64,000 nucleotides of DNA, taken from assembly GCA_026874595.1 (NCBI GenBank), contig CM049309.1, positions 51,372,079-51,436,078 of the forward strand, read 5' to 3'. The notes under the pieces are model-generated. The model was given only the letters and a program-made list of their open reading frames with translations. It searched no databases and was not told where the DNA came from. This stretch comes from Sipunculus nudus (taxonomy: Eukaryota; Annelida; Sipuncula; Golfingiida; Sipunculidae). Both the position numbers and the translations under genes were made by a program. This document shows positions 11,901 through 26,000 of this stretch, in pieces (position 1 is the first letter of the stretch; each line of letters starts with the position of its first letter).

Positions 11901-13057
11901 ATCAGGAAATATATATGCTCACTTAACATGAGAATTGCTGAGGCTGGAGACTTTTTTTTCAGGAATATAACTTTATTTAATCAAGATTCAATTGTTTACC
12001 CAAAATTAGATCTGAATTTTGCAAATTTTTCAAGTTATTAGCATAAATAAAAAATCAGTACCTTAAATTTTGTTCAACTTTGGCGATGGCACGTTTTTTC
12101 CCTGTAAGCACTGTTGATTTAATTTACAGAGCATATATACATAAGGATTTAATCTTTCAAAATCTGAAATTTCAAAGGAATTGTGTGAAAAGAGTAGCTT
12201 TTATTCAAGTTTTCATACACCATGTCAAGTATTGTTTACATCTGGCCCACCTAGTATTACAAGTCTTCACTTGCATTATGTAACCCACCCCAGGCAGCTT
12301 GCCTTGGCTTAGCTTGGCCACTACTAGCAGACTTCCCCTCTGCCCTGCACTCCCAGCCCCCAGCTGGTGCATAAACTAGATGAATGTTATAATTTTCTGT
12401 ATTTTATTTTATTTTTGGCTATGCTACATTTTAGATTTTGTATTGTACCACCAGGGTTACAATGATTAAAGTGCACATTTAATTGTGTCCACAAAGTGCT
12501 GTATTGCTATGAAAGTGTGGATGTTCATCAGAGTGCTCATTAAAGATTTTAATCTGTTTGACTTATAACTCATGGTTGTATCAGTTGTTACATGAAACTG
12601 GCTAAATAATCAAAATTTATATTGCTGATCCTTTATTTCAGTTCATAAAATTAAACATTCTTAACTCCAGTTTGCTCCTGGTATAATATATTGGGTGTTT
12701 TGATCCTTGGATTAATTTTAACACATGTATTAGTTTCATAGTTGTGAATACTTTTCTTTTTTTCCTGATACCATTTAACAAAATATTAATATTTATATTT
12801 TTCCTGTTAGTGCTGTGGATTTAATTTTCACAGCATGTACACATTAGCACTTCATCTGTTAAAATCTGAAATTTGAAACTAATTGATCAAAAACTGTAGA
12901 TTTTATTCAAGTTTCCAGGTACCAAGTCTTCATTGTTTACATCAGGTCAGTATTAATGCAGTGTACTGGGCAGTTACATAACACCTTCAGGTCTGACCTA
13001 CTGCGACTGTGAGTGTCTGGGTCAGGCTGGGTCAGGCAGTAATTACCAGAGAGCCTC

Positions 13058-13092
<35 letters not shown>

Positions 13093-13111
13093 GGCAGTCC
13101 AGCTCTCTCTT

Positions 13112-13174
<63 letters not shown>

Positions 13175-13188
13175 CTTTTTCTCTTTCT

Positions 13189-13244
<56 letters not shown>

Positions 13245-16200
13245 TCCTTATTGCCTCCCTTCCTCCCTCCATCCCATTTTTGACAGGTACTATAAACTAG
13301 ATACATTAGCTGTAAATGTTGATGCAATTTATAAATGTGAATCAACTGAAATATTCACAATCACATGTATGTTATACTGTAAATTTATAGTAACATTCAT
13401 AAACCTGGATAAAAATTATGTAATGAAAAAAAGTAATAAATGCAAATATTGTTAATTTTTTATTGGCTCAGTAGAATGGGGAAAAAAATGATTTGCTTTG
13501 TTCTCCATCTTTCTGTCTGTTTTAAATATTAAATGTTCATGAATAAACTTTTTTTTTATAAGCACTGTTGAATTAAATTTCATATCCTGTATGTATATGC
13601 AAGGGTGTTGTAACTCTCACCATCCCCTTCTTCATCCCACTGAGGCTTTGCTCCTTGGCACTGTGAACAATAGTTCTATGGCTATAGCATAAAATTTAAT
13701 AAGTAAAGAAAATATCTGCAGAGAGACAGAGGCGTTGTAACTCTGATCATAACACAACATCCCCCCCCCCCCCAATCAAGTCATTGCACCTGTGGAGTGG
13801 GGACGTTATGGCAACTGTATAGATATCATAAAATTGATAAAAAAGGTTTACCAAATAAATTGAATCTCATCAGACAAATGTGTAAACTGTTGAACTGTCA
13901 ACAGCTTATCAAAAATGTAACCAATGGAGAGGCATGGTCAGATCTCAAATATTATTTGCAACATTTTCTTCAATCATATAAACCAACCATGGCCCAAATT
14001 ACCTCTTCCTCTCAAACTTTATCTACATTTCATCATATTTTTAATATTTTAACCTTCTAGGTGGTTCAGTCATGTTGACCATTTGTCCATAGGTACCTAT
14101 GTACATGCCAGAAATTATGTCAGTATTGTGTAATGTGAAGACGTGAGGGTCATCAAAATAATGTACCTTGTCAAGACCGATCTTGTCAAGATATCATGTC
14201 ATACAGTCACAAATTCATAAATCCCCTCATCAGCATACTTAATCATAACCTTGTATCTGTCAAATTGAAAGCTTGCAGTTTTCCATACACTATAGATCCT
14301 TCAACAAATAGCCTTATCATCATTATACAACTGCTTAGTATACCGTCATTGCATTCATATTTGCTCAAATAAATTGTTTTTTTCGACCCCTCCAAAATAA
14401 ATAAAAAATAAACCACTATATTTTACTCCATATTAATCCATCAGTCAGATTATTATATATATCATTTACTCACATATTACATTATATTCCTTTATAAAAG
14501 CCCAACATGACCATGATATTCATAAGCTTTTTCTACTCAATATAGTATAACAATGGTGATACATTTATCGTCCAATCATGATCAGCTGAGCGCCGTGACC
14601 CATGGGTCCCTTGTATTTTGTTTCACATCATATTTTGTTCTTTGTAATAAATTGTTATATTGTCATAAAAATTGTCATTTGTTCCTTATCAATAGCATAA
14701 ATTGTGGAAAAACAAGAAAATAGAGTAGGGGGTGCCACAATGCAGTTCCCAGCAAATGACTTATCACATTACCCATATCTATCTATATGCATAATATGAA
14801 AGATATCTGACATGATGCAACACCATGTGCAGACCACTAGCTGAAGCAATCCCCCAGGTTCACTGGAGATTTTCATGATTGTTGGTGAATTTTACCATAT
14901 ATGGCAATATTTAAAGTCAAGTCCACTCTCATATGCAAGGTCAGGACCCAAATTTAAATATATCTCATCCCATAATCCAAATCTATGTATATGCATAATA
15001 TAAAAGAAATCTGTCCATTAGTTTTTGACTTATAATGCTCACAGTGCTGTCAAGTGGCCCTTTTTAAGATATTCATGATTTTATGTTTTTCACCAAATAT
15101 GGGAATATTCAAGGTCAAGATCACTCTCATAGTCACAGTCATGACCCCAAATCAATAAACTGCATTCCAAAATATCCAACATTTGAAAAAAAAATTAAAT
15201 TTAAAAAAAATTATTTAAATTAAATTAAATTTTAAAATTAAATTTAAAATTAAATATACCTCATTCCATAAACCATATCTACATACATGCATAACATGAA
15301 AGAAATCTGTCCATTACTGTTTGACTTATAATGCTCACAGTATATACTGTCAAGTGGCAATGATGGGGTATTCAAAGGCGCAAAAAACAAAAAAAGGACA
15401 ACAGGTGGCGCCACCTATCTTCTGCAAAAGACAAAACTATCTATGATCTTCTGTCAACTTGATTTTTGGACCAATCCATGCATCCCTTTTTAAGATATTC
15501 ATGATTTTATGTGATTTTCACCATATATGGTAATATTCAAGGTCAAAGCCACCTTCAAAGGAAAGGTCATGACCCCAATTTTAATATACATCATCCCATA
15601 ACCCATACCTATGTACATGCATAATATTAAAGAAATCTGTCAATCAGTTTTTGACTTGTGATGCTAAAAGTACTGTCAAGTGGCAATGATGGGGGGTATT
15701 AAACGGCACAAAAACAAGAAAAGGATACTAGGTGGCACCACCAGTTTCCGGTACATGACATCACTATCAAAGATCTTTGTCCAACTTGATTTTTGGATAA
15801 ATCCATGGAAGATTTCTTGAGATATTTAAGAATTTGTGTGATTTTCCCCAAAAATGGATCTATTCAAGGTCAAGGTCACTCTCCTAGTTGAGGTCATGAC
15901 CCCATTTTAAATAGGCTTCGTACTCTCACCTATATCTATAAATGTGTCAAGTTTGAAAAAGATCCTTGAAATATTTTTTGAGTTATTGTGTCCAAAATAA
16001 ATCTCTGCGGTGGCACCAACCGTCCCTAAACCATAGTATCTCCAGACTATGTCTGGCGATACAATAACTGACAGTACCAGTACACACAATGTTCATTCTC
16101 TTAAGATTGTGTCAATCAGGTTAGCCATGCAAAATTAATTTTTTTAGACACAATTTAGTCATACTTATACATTTAATTAGTCTTTTGTATTAAAATTCCT

Positions 16201-19200
16201 GTTATCAAATTTCATTACATGGCTTTTATCAGGTGATGTTGTATAAATAAATTTAATATATTGATACTAGTGTATTTGTCCAATAACTTTCCAAAAATTT
16301 CTTTCAAAGATCAGTTTTGTTTATCTCTATAAATATACATATATATGTATATATAATTCTGAGTGCCTCATGTGTATTGACCCCTTGCTGGACCTTGTTG
16401 TAGATCAGTTACTGATACTCTCCATGTTTCTTTTTCCAGGAGAGCTGTTCATCAGATCCTGGACCAGGTGGGGGTGGAACAACCAAGATATGCGATATTT
16501 GATAGGGAAGCTGGTGACAAAGGTAGTTTCTTTTTAAATAGAAAATATATCACTAACACAACCCACAATTTATTATATTGCTGGTCAAGCTTTTATACAG
16601 TGTAACCTGTCTGACAGACCACCTTTCTATTTAGACCACGTGTCTAAAAAGACCACCTTTGTCTAGCCAAAAAGATTGGTCATAAGTGACCTCTTTATTA
16701 AGATCACCTGTGAATTAAGACCAATTTTGTCCAGTCCCACAGGTTGTCTTATCCCATGGTGCATATTGAGTCCCAGTTCTTTAGGTTTCCTCTAATCCAA
16801 AGTAGGTCCTTCTTGTAGTAACTGTTGAAAATGTGGTAATTATGATATGATAACTTTGTAAGATAATATACTTGTAATTCAAATATGAAGAGTCTCAGAA
16901 AATGTCCGAAATAAAAAAATTCTGAACAGTAAAGGGTTAAATAGAACAAAGCCCTCTGGCAAACAGGAACTTATTAAACAATACTAAAACAACATCAAGA
17001 ATACCCACCCTTTGATAATTTATATATGAATTCACCAAAATGTGTATTTTGTGAACACACACATTTACATAAAAAAGGAGTATCATCCTGTTTTTAACAC
17101 CATCCTTATTTTAGATGACCAGCTTGTGGAGACAGAGGACTTCCTTGAAGTAAACGGTACCATGTTTCACAAGCCGTTTGTGGAGAAGCCAGTCTCAGCC
17201 GAGGACCATAATATTTATATATACTTCCCCTCCAGTGCTGGTGGTGGCAGCCAGCGACTCTTCAGAAAGGTAGGTACTGTAATGGTGGCTCTCTTGACAA
17301 TGATGAACATTTCTGTGAAAATAACTGTTAATCTAGAAACTTATTTGTACACCCACTGTCTGTAATAACTGTACTTATTGGTGTTTTCTGGTGTACAGTA
17401 GAGGTCTTAAGTACTTTTTCTTACATCAAGCTATTCCTCCTAGAATAAGTTTAATTGGTAAACTAATAGTAATGTTATAAATTGTTTAAATATTAAAGCA
17501 TTTCAAACTATTTTTCACAATGACAGTAAATAAGGATAAACATTCTCTGAATAAATATTGATTTTGAAATTACAACTATTAGATGTTACCACAAGTACTT
17601 AATGATATTTAGTTTACCCTTTCATAACAAAACTGTTGAGTAATAATAGCTGATGTTAGATGACATGTACAAGTACTACACTGCATCAAATGTGTGCTTA
17701 GATTTTCTAACAATTAATTGTGTGTGTTATATGAAGTCAGGTTGTTACCTGTTACTGTTTAAGTGTTCTGTGGTTCTGCTTGTGTGTAAATCAGGGGGTA
17801 TGAGTGTGTGTGAATTGCGCCCTGAGTCTGACAAAACCTAGAATTGGCTAGTATAAATACTGTCGAATATTAGTATCAACACTTTTCAAAGTGTATATAA
17901 CTAGAGATCTGCAATCACTGGGCAATGGCAATGGAAGCTTTCCCATCAAGTGTTACTCAACATCCTACAGCTTAACTTCCAGGGGAGCCATAGAAATCAA
18001 GAAGTTCATCCATTCAGTTCTCAACTTATCTGTGACTGAGATGAAAATTTTACAAAGTTAGTACTCTATTAATGATTATTGTTTTTATATACTTTATGAT
18101 AACATGTACGTTAATAAACTTATGGTTTTCCTGAATACAGATTGGCAACAAAAGTAGTGTGTATTCCCAGATCAACAAAATCCGAAGGAATGGATCTCAT
18201 ATTTATGAAGAATTTATGCCAACAGATGGCACTGATGTCAAGGTGAGCATATAGCATATGGACATATTTTATATTTATACACTTGTAAACTGTTACTGTG
18301 CATGAATAACAAGCTTCCCACATGCTTTCAAATCCTTGCAAAATTTGGCATTATACATCATATGACACCAGTGGTACCACCTAAATGTTTTATTTTTTTT
18401 GGCAAGTTTATTGGGTATGTTGAGACTTTTAAATATCAGTCAGGTTTCAGTATTTTTAAATTTTGGCAAGTTAACTGGTTATGTTAAGACTTACAAATAT
18501 CTGTATTATTTCAGCAAATACATAAACAAAATGGGATTAATAGTTTTGAATGATATCAATAGAACATAATGTTATGCTTGTCAGCTGAGTGTCATGACCA
18601 ATGGATCATTTGTATTGTTCAGGTGTACACAGTGGGGCCAGACTATGCTCATGCTGAGGCTAGGAAGTCACCAGCCCTAGACGGCATTGTTGAACGAGAT
18701 GCTGATGGCAAAGAGATCCGCTACCCTGTTATCCTCTCAGCCAATGAGAAGCTGATAGCAAGGAATGTCTGCTTAGCTTTCAAAGTAAGTTTCTGTAGGT
18801 TTAGATCAAGTTATTTATAGGGCCCTAGGGTCAGGTGATGTTAACTTTATCCTTGATGATTAATAAATAGGTTAAGTACACAGGTTGCAAGGTTGAAGGT
18901 GTGCATTAAGTGTAATATGACAGGTTTTAGTGTATAATATACCTGTCAAACTTGATGGATTAGTATTAAGGGTTTTTTTCCACTAGTTGAAAAGTGTTTG
19001 GACTCTTTCTTACATCAGATACATCCTATGGTTAGGCATGAAGCCATCTTGTGTGTTCCAGATATACATATTTGGAATTTTCTGAGCCTTTGACAGATGT
19101 ACTCTGGATTCAGGGGTGTATCTGATAAGAAGCATGCAAAGTTCATATCACACCTGTGCCAGATTTGGTCCTGATTTGCAAAATAAAAGTTATTTAAAAA

Positions 19201-22200
19201 AAAAGTTTCTGTAGAACTCATTTAATTTTTAATTGCTGAGCATTCACAGTTATTGTTTTGTGTTCAGGATACTTAATGTTTGTTGTAGAGCAGATTGTAG
19301 TCATAGTGAAAGAATTAAGATATTTTGTTATATAACAGATCCTACTTTATGGCATTTAGTCTATGGTTCTTTATAATTTTCCAGCAGTCAAAGAAAGAAA
19401 TATTTTCTTGAATTTCATTGTTTAATTAATATAGATTTTTTGATGCAGTGGATGGTGTGGCTTGCACACTTTTCTTCAGAAATAAAATATGTATCTACTC
19501 AATTATGATATCCCAGATTAATATACACACAACAAGAAATCTGCATTCTGTTGAATGCGAGCCTCTGTCATTTACTTATTTGACCCCATATTCCTAGGTT
19601 CACTCATCCATAAGTGACTGTACATGTGTGATTATTCCTTGATGATGTCCCTGGAGCCAGATCATGTGCTGGATCCACACCAGAATCTAACCGTTTCTTC
19701 ATTGGTCCATTCACAGTGAATATTGGCCCATGAAATTTTGTTTAGGATTTTGTAATTTATGTTGTGAACAAACACACAAACAAAAATCTTGTTTAGTATA
19801 ATTATTCACTCCTGATTGTGATTATAGGGCCTATCAGGTTTGGTTATATATATTGAGTTTACGTGTGGATTTAAACTTTTTATTTCCACAAGATAAAATA
19901 AAATATGTAAAAAAACAAGGGAAGTGTCTCAGTTAGCATTTACACAAAAATTATTTCATTTGAGTTGAGATTGATTTCTTTTCAGCAAATGGTGTGTGGA
20001 TTTGACTTGCTGCGAGCCAATGGTGTGTCTTACGTTTGTGATGTCAATGGCTTCAGCTTCGTCAAAACATCTCAAAAGTATTATGATGATTGCGCCAAAG
20101 TACTGGGGTAAGTCACTTACACTTCAGTGAAACATGCACTGATAAAGTTATTTTGTAAGTAATGCTTCTGTTTCACATGCCTTAACCAACCAAGTTAGCA
20201 ACTAACTGTCTGACTGGCTGCATTTGTCACAGACATATGTGAACAGATTTGTTATAAAACAAATTAGTATGCTGAGCCAGCAGTTAAATATATGATTAAC
20301 GGGTTAAGATTACTCTTGGCATAGCTTATTAGTTGAGTTTAGTTATTATCTGCTGTGTGAGAAATATGATTTTGTTTACAGCTGAATGGTTCCAGAGAGA
20401 CCTGCTGCTTAATGACAGTTGCACTGTTGTAATGACAGAAACTTAATGAAGACATGAAAAGTTATTTTCTAGGCATGGTTTAAGACTAAGTAGGTGTCTT
20501 TTGTATTTCTGCCATTAGTTTACCTGTTTGTCAGAAATCATGTCTTTCTTTACAGGAATATGATCCTTCAGCAGCTTGCTCCGCAGTATCATATTCCCTG
20601 GCCATTCCCTTTACACAATGAGGACATACCCATCGTGCCTACCACATATGGAACCATGTGAGTATAAGATTTAATAAACCTTTAATGTGTATTAGCAGTG
20701 TAATACATGTACAGGATATATTTACATTTTCCTTGAGAAAATTGAACCTTTTCTGTTTAATTTAGTTTAATTCAGGCCAAACTTGCTTGACATTTTTTTA
20801 GTTGAGAACAATAAACCACCATCTTTATGTTTATAAAAATATGTTGTCTAAATGTGATTAATGCTTAGATTATGGAACTTGTCATGTGATCATGTAATAT
20901 CCAGTTTTCATCATAATTTAAATGTTCTCTGCCTCTGTGTGAGGATGGAGCTGTGGTGTTACATTTGTATATTTATAATGATGTATTTATTTGTTCTTTA
21001 TCTTTACATCAGGATGGAGCTGCGTTGTGTCATAGCCGTCATCAGACACGGTGACCGTACCCCTAAACAAAAGATGAAGATGGAAGTCAGGCATAAGAAG
21101 TAAGTTCTTCGTGGACTTTATAGAAGAATTTAAATTTTAGCAGCCATTGTAAGAGTTTGCAGTAATGTAAGAGTGGCAGAAATTGTAATATAAAAATATC
21201 TCATGGAAAAACTATCCTTTTGTCAGAGGTCATTTCTACTCAAAATGAAACACTTCCAATTGGGTTTCTTGGGACGGCCGGGACTACTTGTCTCAACCGT
21301 CACATTTCAAAGTAAAAATTTGTTACAATGTCAGAGAAAGCTTCTGTTTACATTGCAAATGCGAGTGTTACCAAATAATATTACTTAATCGTTAAGATCT
21401 TAACTCGAACATATGCTTTCGTGTAATTTGCCTTCAAACATTCCTTTTCCCACATATTTTAATGGAATACATTACCTTCTGCACTACATTTATACCTGAA
21501 CCACTGGTCTGTTTAGAAGGCCCAGTACCTTGTGACCAAAAGATTTCCTTACCCTCAGTCCCTAACCAGTGAGTTGTACTCTTGTGAGCACAATAGACTT
21601 TTTCCACCAGCATGCGCACTGCGTGTGTTTTAGCAGGGTTCGGGTCTACTGGGTTTGGGACATCTGACCTCCGCATGTATACAAACAGGCAAGATGATGA
21701 TATCAAGTATTCAGGTGTCTATTATTAATAAATACTAAATAGAATGCACCTTTATAATAGCTACAAAGCTCCATATTTTTGTTATATGACCAGAAATAAA
21801 GGAATTAGCATCATTACTTTGTTAACGTATGCAGCATGGATTGTCAGATATATGTACATTCAAAACATACAGCGTTTCCAGTTAAGTTGAACCCTGTTTC
21901 ATTCAGGTTCTCACAGTTGCAGTGCTATAACTTAGTAAGTTACTATAGTATAAGTTATGTCACTGCAACTGGGCCAAAAGCACAATCGTTTTTGCTGCAT
22001 GGTGTATGCTAATAACCCCAAAAGAGACGTCATATCTTGGATAGGTGTGGCTAATGAAATGGATAAGGTCTATTGTGTGCAGGGTGATTGAAAAACGTGA
22101 TGAGCATTCAAATGTTCTTGTACTTTAACAAAGCCTCATTGCCTACAAGTATGTTTTTTCTTAAAAAAAAGCTAAAATAAGCCCCAGCATAAGCTTTTGG

Positions 22201-23025
22201 TAATTCTGGGGTGAAAGACATAACATGGTCCAGCACAGATCTGCACTGAGTCCATGTAGTGAAACTGGACCAGATGCTGAGTTTGATTTTCATTAAAAGT
22301 TACTCCTATTTATAAACTGCACTTAAAAGTAAACTTTGGTACATTTTCAGGTTTTTTGACTTGTTTGAGAAGAATGGCGGCAGCAAGAATGGCCAGTTAA
22401 AGTTGAAGCGACCTAAGCAGTTACAAGAAGTTCTAGACATAGCTCGGTTTCTGCTACAAGAAATCCGAAGTGGCCGGGCAGACGAAGAAACTGTTGAGAA
22501 ACAGCCTAAATATGAACAGCTTAAGGCAGTGCTGGAAATGTGAGTCTTTCTATATGTCTGTTGTTCATTGAAATTAAGGAACAGAATATGTGGATGTATA
22601 TTATAGAAGGTTTTGTAGGACAGACAAAACAGTGGGGATAACTGGATAGTTTTAAAAACCAAAGCTCACAGAGAAGACCAAATTGCAAGTTTAACATTTT
22701 TAAACTATTTAAAACAAAATTCTCAACTATGTCTGTTGAATTGTAGTTATCCCTGTATTGATTTTACTTCTACCACTGGTTAAACTAGTTTTCTGAGACA
22801 AATGGATGAAATATTTGGGTTCTTAATTAGCACCTTGAAGACCTGTTGGCACATAAGAAGATATTTTTTGCAAGGTAATGCAGGATATTTTGGGTCAAAG
22901 TGGATCTGTACACATGAATGTATGGGTGTGGGGAACATACTTCCTAACTGTATAAAGTGACAGACAATTGCAGTTTCCTTTAAAGAAAAACATTGATGAT
23001 ATGAAGAAACATCCATCAACCAGGA

Positions 23026-23084
<59 letters not shown>

Positions 23085-26000
23085 TAAAAGTTATATGAAT
23101 TGTTTCAAGTTTTGGTAGTATGGTAATATAACTGGCATAAACCATTACAGTGATATAAAATGTTACAAGCTTTCAGGGTTCCTATTAACTCGTATATTTC
23201 CTATATATTCTTATATTTTACATTGACAAAATATCTCCTATAATTTCCTTTATTTTCCAGCTTTATCCAATATGTTCCTTTATTTTTTCATTGCAAAAAC
23301 ATGTTTTTGATATATAACTGGAACAGTTGAATAAGTATTGTTAGCTCAGCTGACTATAAGTCATCTGAGCTATAGTCGTGGTCCATTGTCCGTCGTCCGT
23401 CCGTCTGTCCGTCCGTCCGTCCGTCCGTAGATGTGGCACGTTTTGAAACCGTACGACTTAGGAATCCAAAATTCAGCGTAATGTTAGATGTCCCCAAGAT
23501 CTCCTACCAAGCCGAAAACTGGGTCTTTGCGACTTCGTTCCTTTGAGAAATTAAGGAAAAACCTCAATTTTTTATAAAAATCCTGTTTTCACACTTCAGG
23601 ACTGTCTAATATCAAAACCACTCATCTGTTTTTCCTCATATTTACCATAAATATTCCTCTATATAGTTCCTATGTACATGCAAGAAATTAAGTCTGTAAA
23701 GTATAAATTCTTTAAGTTATGGGATTTAATAATATATATTATACAAAAAAATAGATTCAATTGAACAAATGTGTAAACTACTGAAATGTCAACAGTTAAT
23801 CGAAAAACCAACTAATGAACATGGTAATAGTACAGATCATTTGTTTACAAACTGCTCACATGCTTTATTTTCAACTTTCGGAAACACATGGTTAGGTCAC
23901 AAAATATTTTTTGCAACAATTTCTTGCTCATCAATACAAACCAATCATTTAAACCAACCATGGCCTTTATTACCTCTTCCTCTTACACTTTATCTCCATT
24001 TGATATTATTTTAGATTTTTACCTTCAAGGTTTATGTCAGCTGAGCACAGTGACCCATAGGTACCTTTTTATATTCCTGTTATTATAAAAAAACTTACTA
24101 TTGTAGAATTATGCATGTAAGTGCTGCAGTCATACAAATACAGCCATCTAAACCTACTAAACAGACCTTAGATTCTGCTATTAGATCTGATAGTCATTGA
24201 AAGTAATTAGGTAAAACACAATTGTACTGTGAAAAATCCCATGTTTTAACTATATTTCTTGCTGAATATACCTATTAACTCCTACATTTTTGTCAGATAT
24301 GCTCCTGCCTGTATCGCTTCAGGAGCTTAGCAGGAGTCCTGAGCATTGTAGATGTGGTCTTTTCTGAGACATTAATCTTAAGAGTGATAGAAAATGTTAT
24401 ATGCTTTATAGGTATGTTCCTTTCTCAAGCATAAATAGTAAGAGTTATGTAAGATGTTACATACTTTGTAGGTATGGCCATTTCTCAGGCATAAATCGTA
24501 AAGTTCAGCTGAAGTACCAGCCCCACGGTGCTCCCAAGAAGTCATCCAGTGACGAGGGTTTGTACTTGATGACCCCTTGTAATTCTTTCAGAGCTGGTTT
24601 CCACAAACCACTTTTGATTCAAAGCACTGAATCTTTTGGAATATTTGCTTGTCTTCACGAAATGCAACATTGAGCCATCCTAGGTTTGCCATGATATAAA
24701 TGAAAATAAACAATGAAAGTTTTGATGTCATATGAGATTGAGAAGGGAACTTAAAACCGTTGAATGTCGCTTTCAGTGTATTGATAAGCCCAATATTCTA
24801 AAAAATGTAGTGCTTTGAAATAATTGTATCTGTGGGGCTTTATTTCATCTGATTTGTCATCTTGCAAGGCCAGATACCTGATCTGTGTTTATCACAATTT
24901 GTTCAAGTCATCTGGAGCTAAATTACAACTATTTCTGGCATAAATTCTTTTCTAAAACAGATTTGAAGTTGAAAAGTTCTGAAAAAATAAACAAAAATAA
25001 TAATAAAAAATGTTTTTTGGAAACCTTTCTCTTAAGCAATGGTCAGGCTACATTCATCATAGATTTCATTTCAATTAACCACTGTTTCAGTAGCATGTTT
25101 TCTAAGGTATTACACCAGTGTTCTGAGCAAGGAAACTGTGGATTGTACTGCGGGTCCAGACACTGTCAGACCTGCAATTCCCAATTCTCATCTGTCAGAA
25201 GGAGTTCTTGGACAAAGATAGGCTGACCACTGTTATGGGAAAACTGAGAGCATTCATTGTATGCCACAAAACGTAATTTAGTTTTGATGAAAGATCAATT
25301 TAAATTCTTCCTGATTCATGTTTGTTTAAATATTTTGGTATAGTGTGTATAAACATTCATCAGATCAATACATTTCCTCTGCAGATGATGAACAAGCAGA
25401 TCATTTTCTTGGCCTTTCATGATGATTAACTGTGATATGCATGATTTTGTACCGGAGGATTAGTTCCTCTGACCTCGCTCGGGAGGTAAAGAGTGGTAGA
25501 AATATAGCGGGCTGTTAGTCTGACAAGTAGCAGTGTGATATGAGTGTGCAACATCTTTTATAGGTATAGTTTCTCGGGAATAAATCGCAAGATTCAGCTC
25601 AAATACCAGCCTTCTGGGTACCATGTGTCATCTGAGGAGGGTTCGTATGTCCTGGCATGATGTTCTTTCTTTTTCGTTTACACCCTGGATTTTATGTTGA
25701 TCTTGTTTATCCTAGTTTGGCATCCTACTAACCCCCTACAAGCCTCACTATCAAATAACTATCTTGGATTGGACTAATGGGTTTTACCAAGTGGCCTCGT
25801 TTATATCCATCTGTTATCAATTTAACTGTCAGTGTTTAAAGACTGTGCTCAATAGAATTGCAGTATCTAAATTTTGACCACATTTTGTCCATCTCTCTAA
25901 TATTCCCACTCTTTGTAACAGCATTTTGAGAGATTTTGCCATGCTGTGTAATGTATAATGTGTGCATGTGCCTGAAATCAAACATAACATTACATCTGCC

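Larger units (their letters stand above)
11299..16059 (-). mobile_element. Non-autonomous Helitron, minus strand, interrupted by a second element
   Basis: Read on the minus strand it starts TCGCCAGACATAGTCTGG (complement of about 16042-16059) and ends with the hairpin GGCACCAGCGGTGCC (11312-11326), then 13 nt, then CTAG (11299-11302). It is bounded by A and T as Helitrons require. Minus-strand interior 14640-16059 matches the plus-strand Helitrons at 45256 and 47925 (gtcaaaaactaatggacaga, ccttgaccttgaata, ggtggcgccacct). The middle is occupied by the family 1b element at 11516-14614. Treating 11299 and 16059 as ends of one insertion is inference, because 11345-11515 does not clearly match the other copies. 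Confidence 0.6.

Noticed and set aside
12937..13455. Open frames of 100-148 codons on both strands rich in Ser-Leu or Arg-Glu
   Set aside because: They are translations of the (TC)n microsatellite, with no start context, homology or splice structure.
22306..22662. 118-codon minus-strand frame
   Set aside because: It lies opposite PPIP5K exon 11 and is its antisense shadow.
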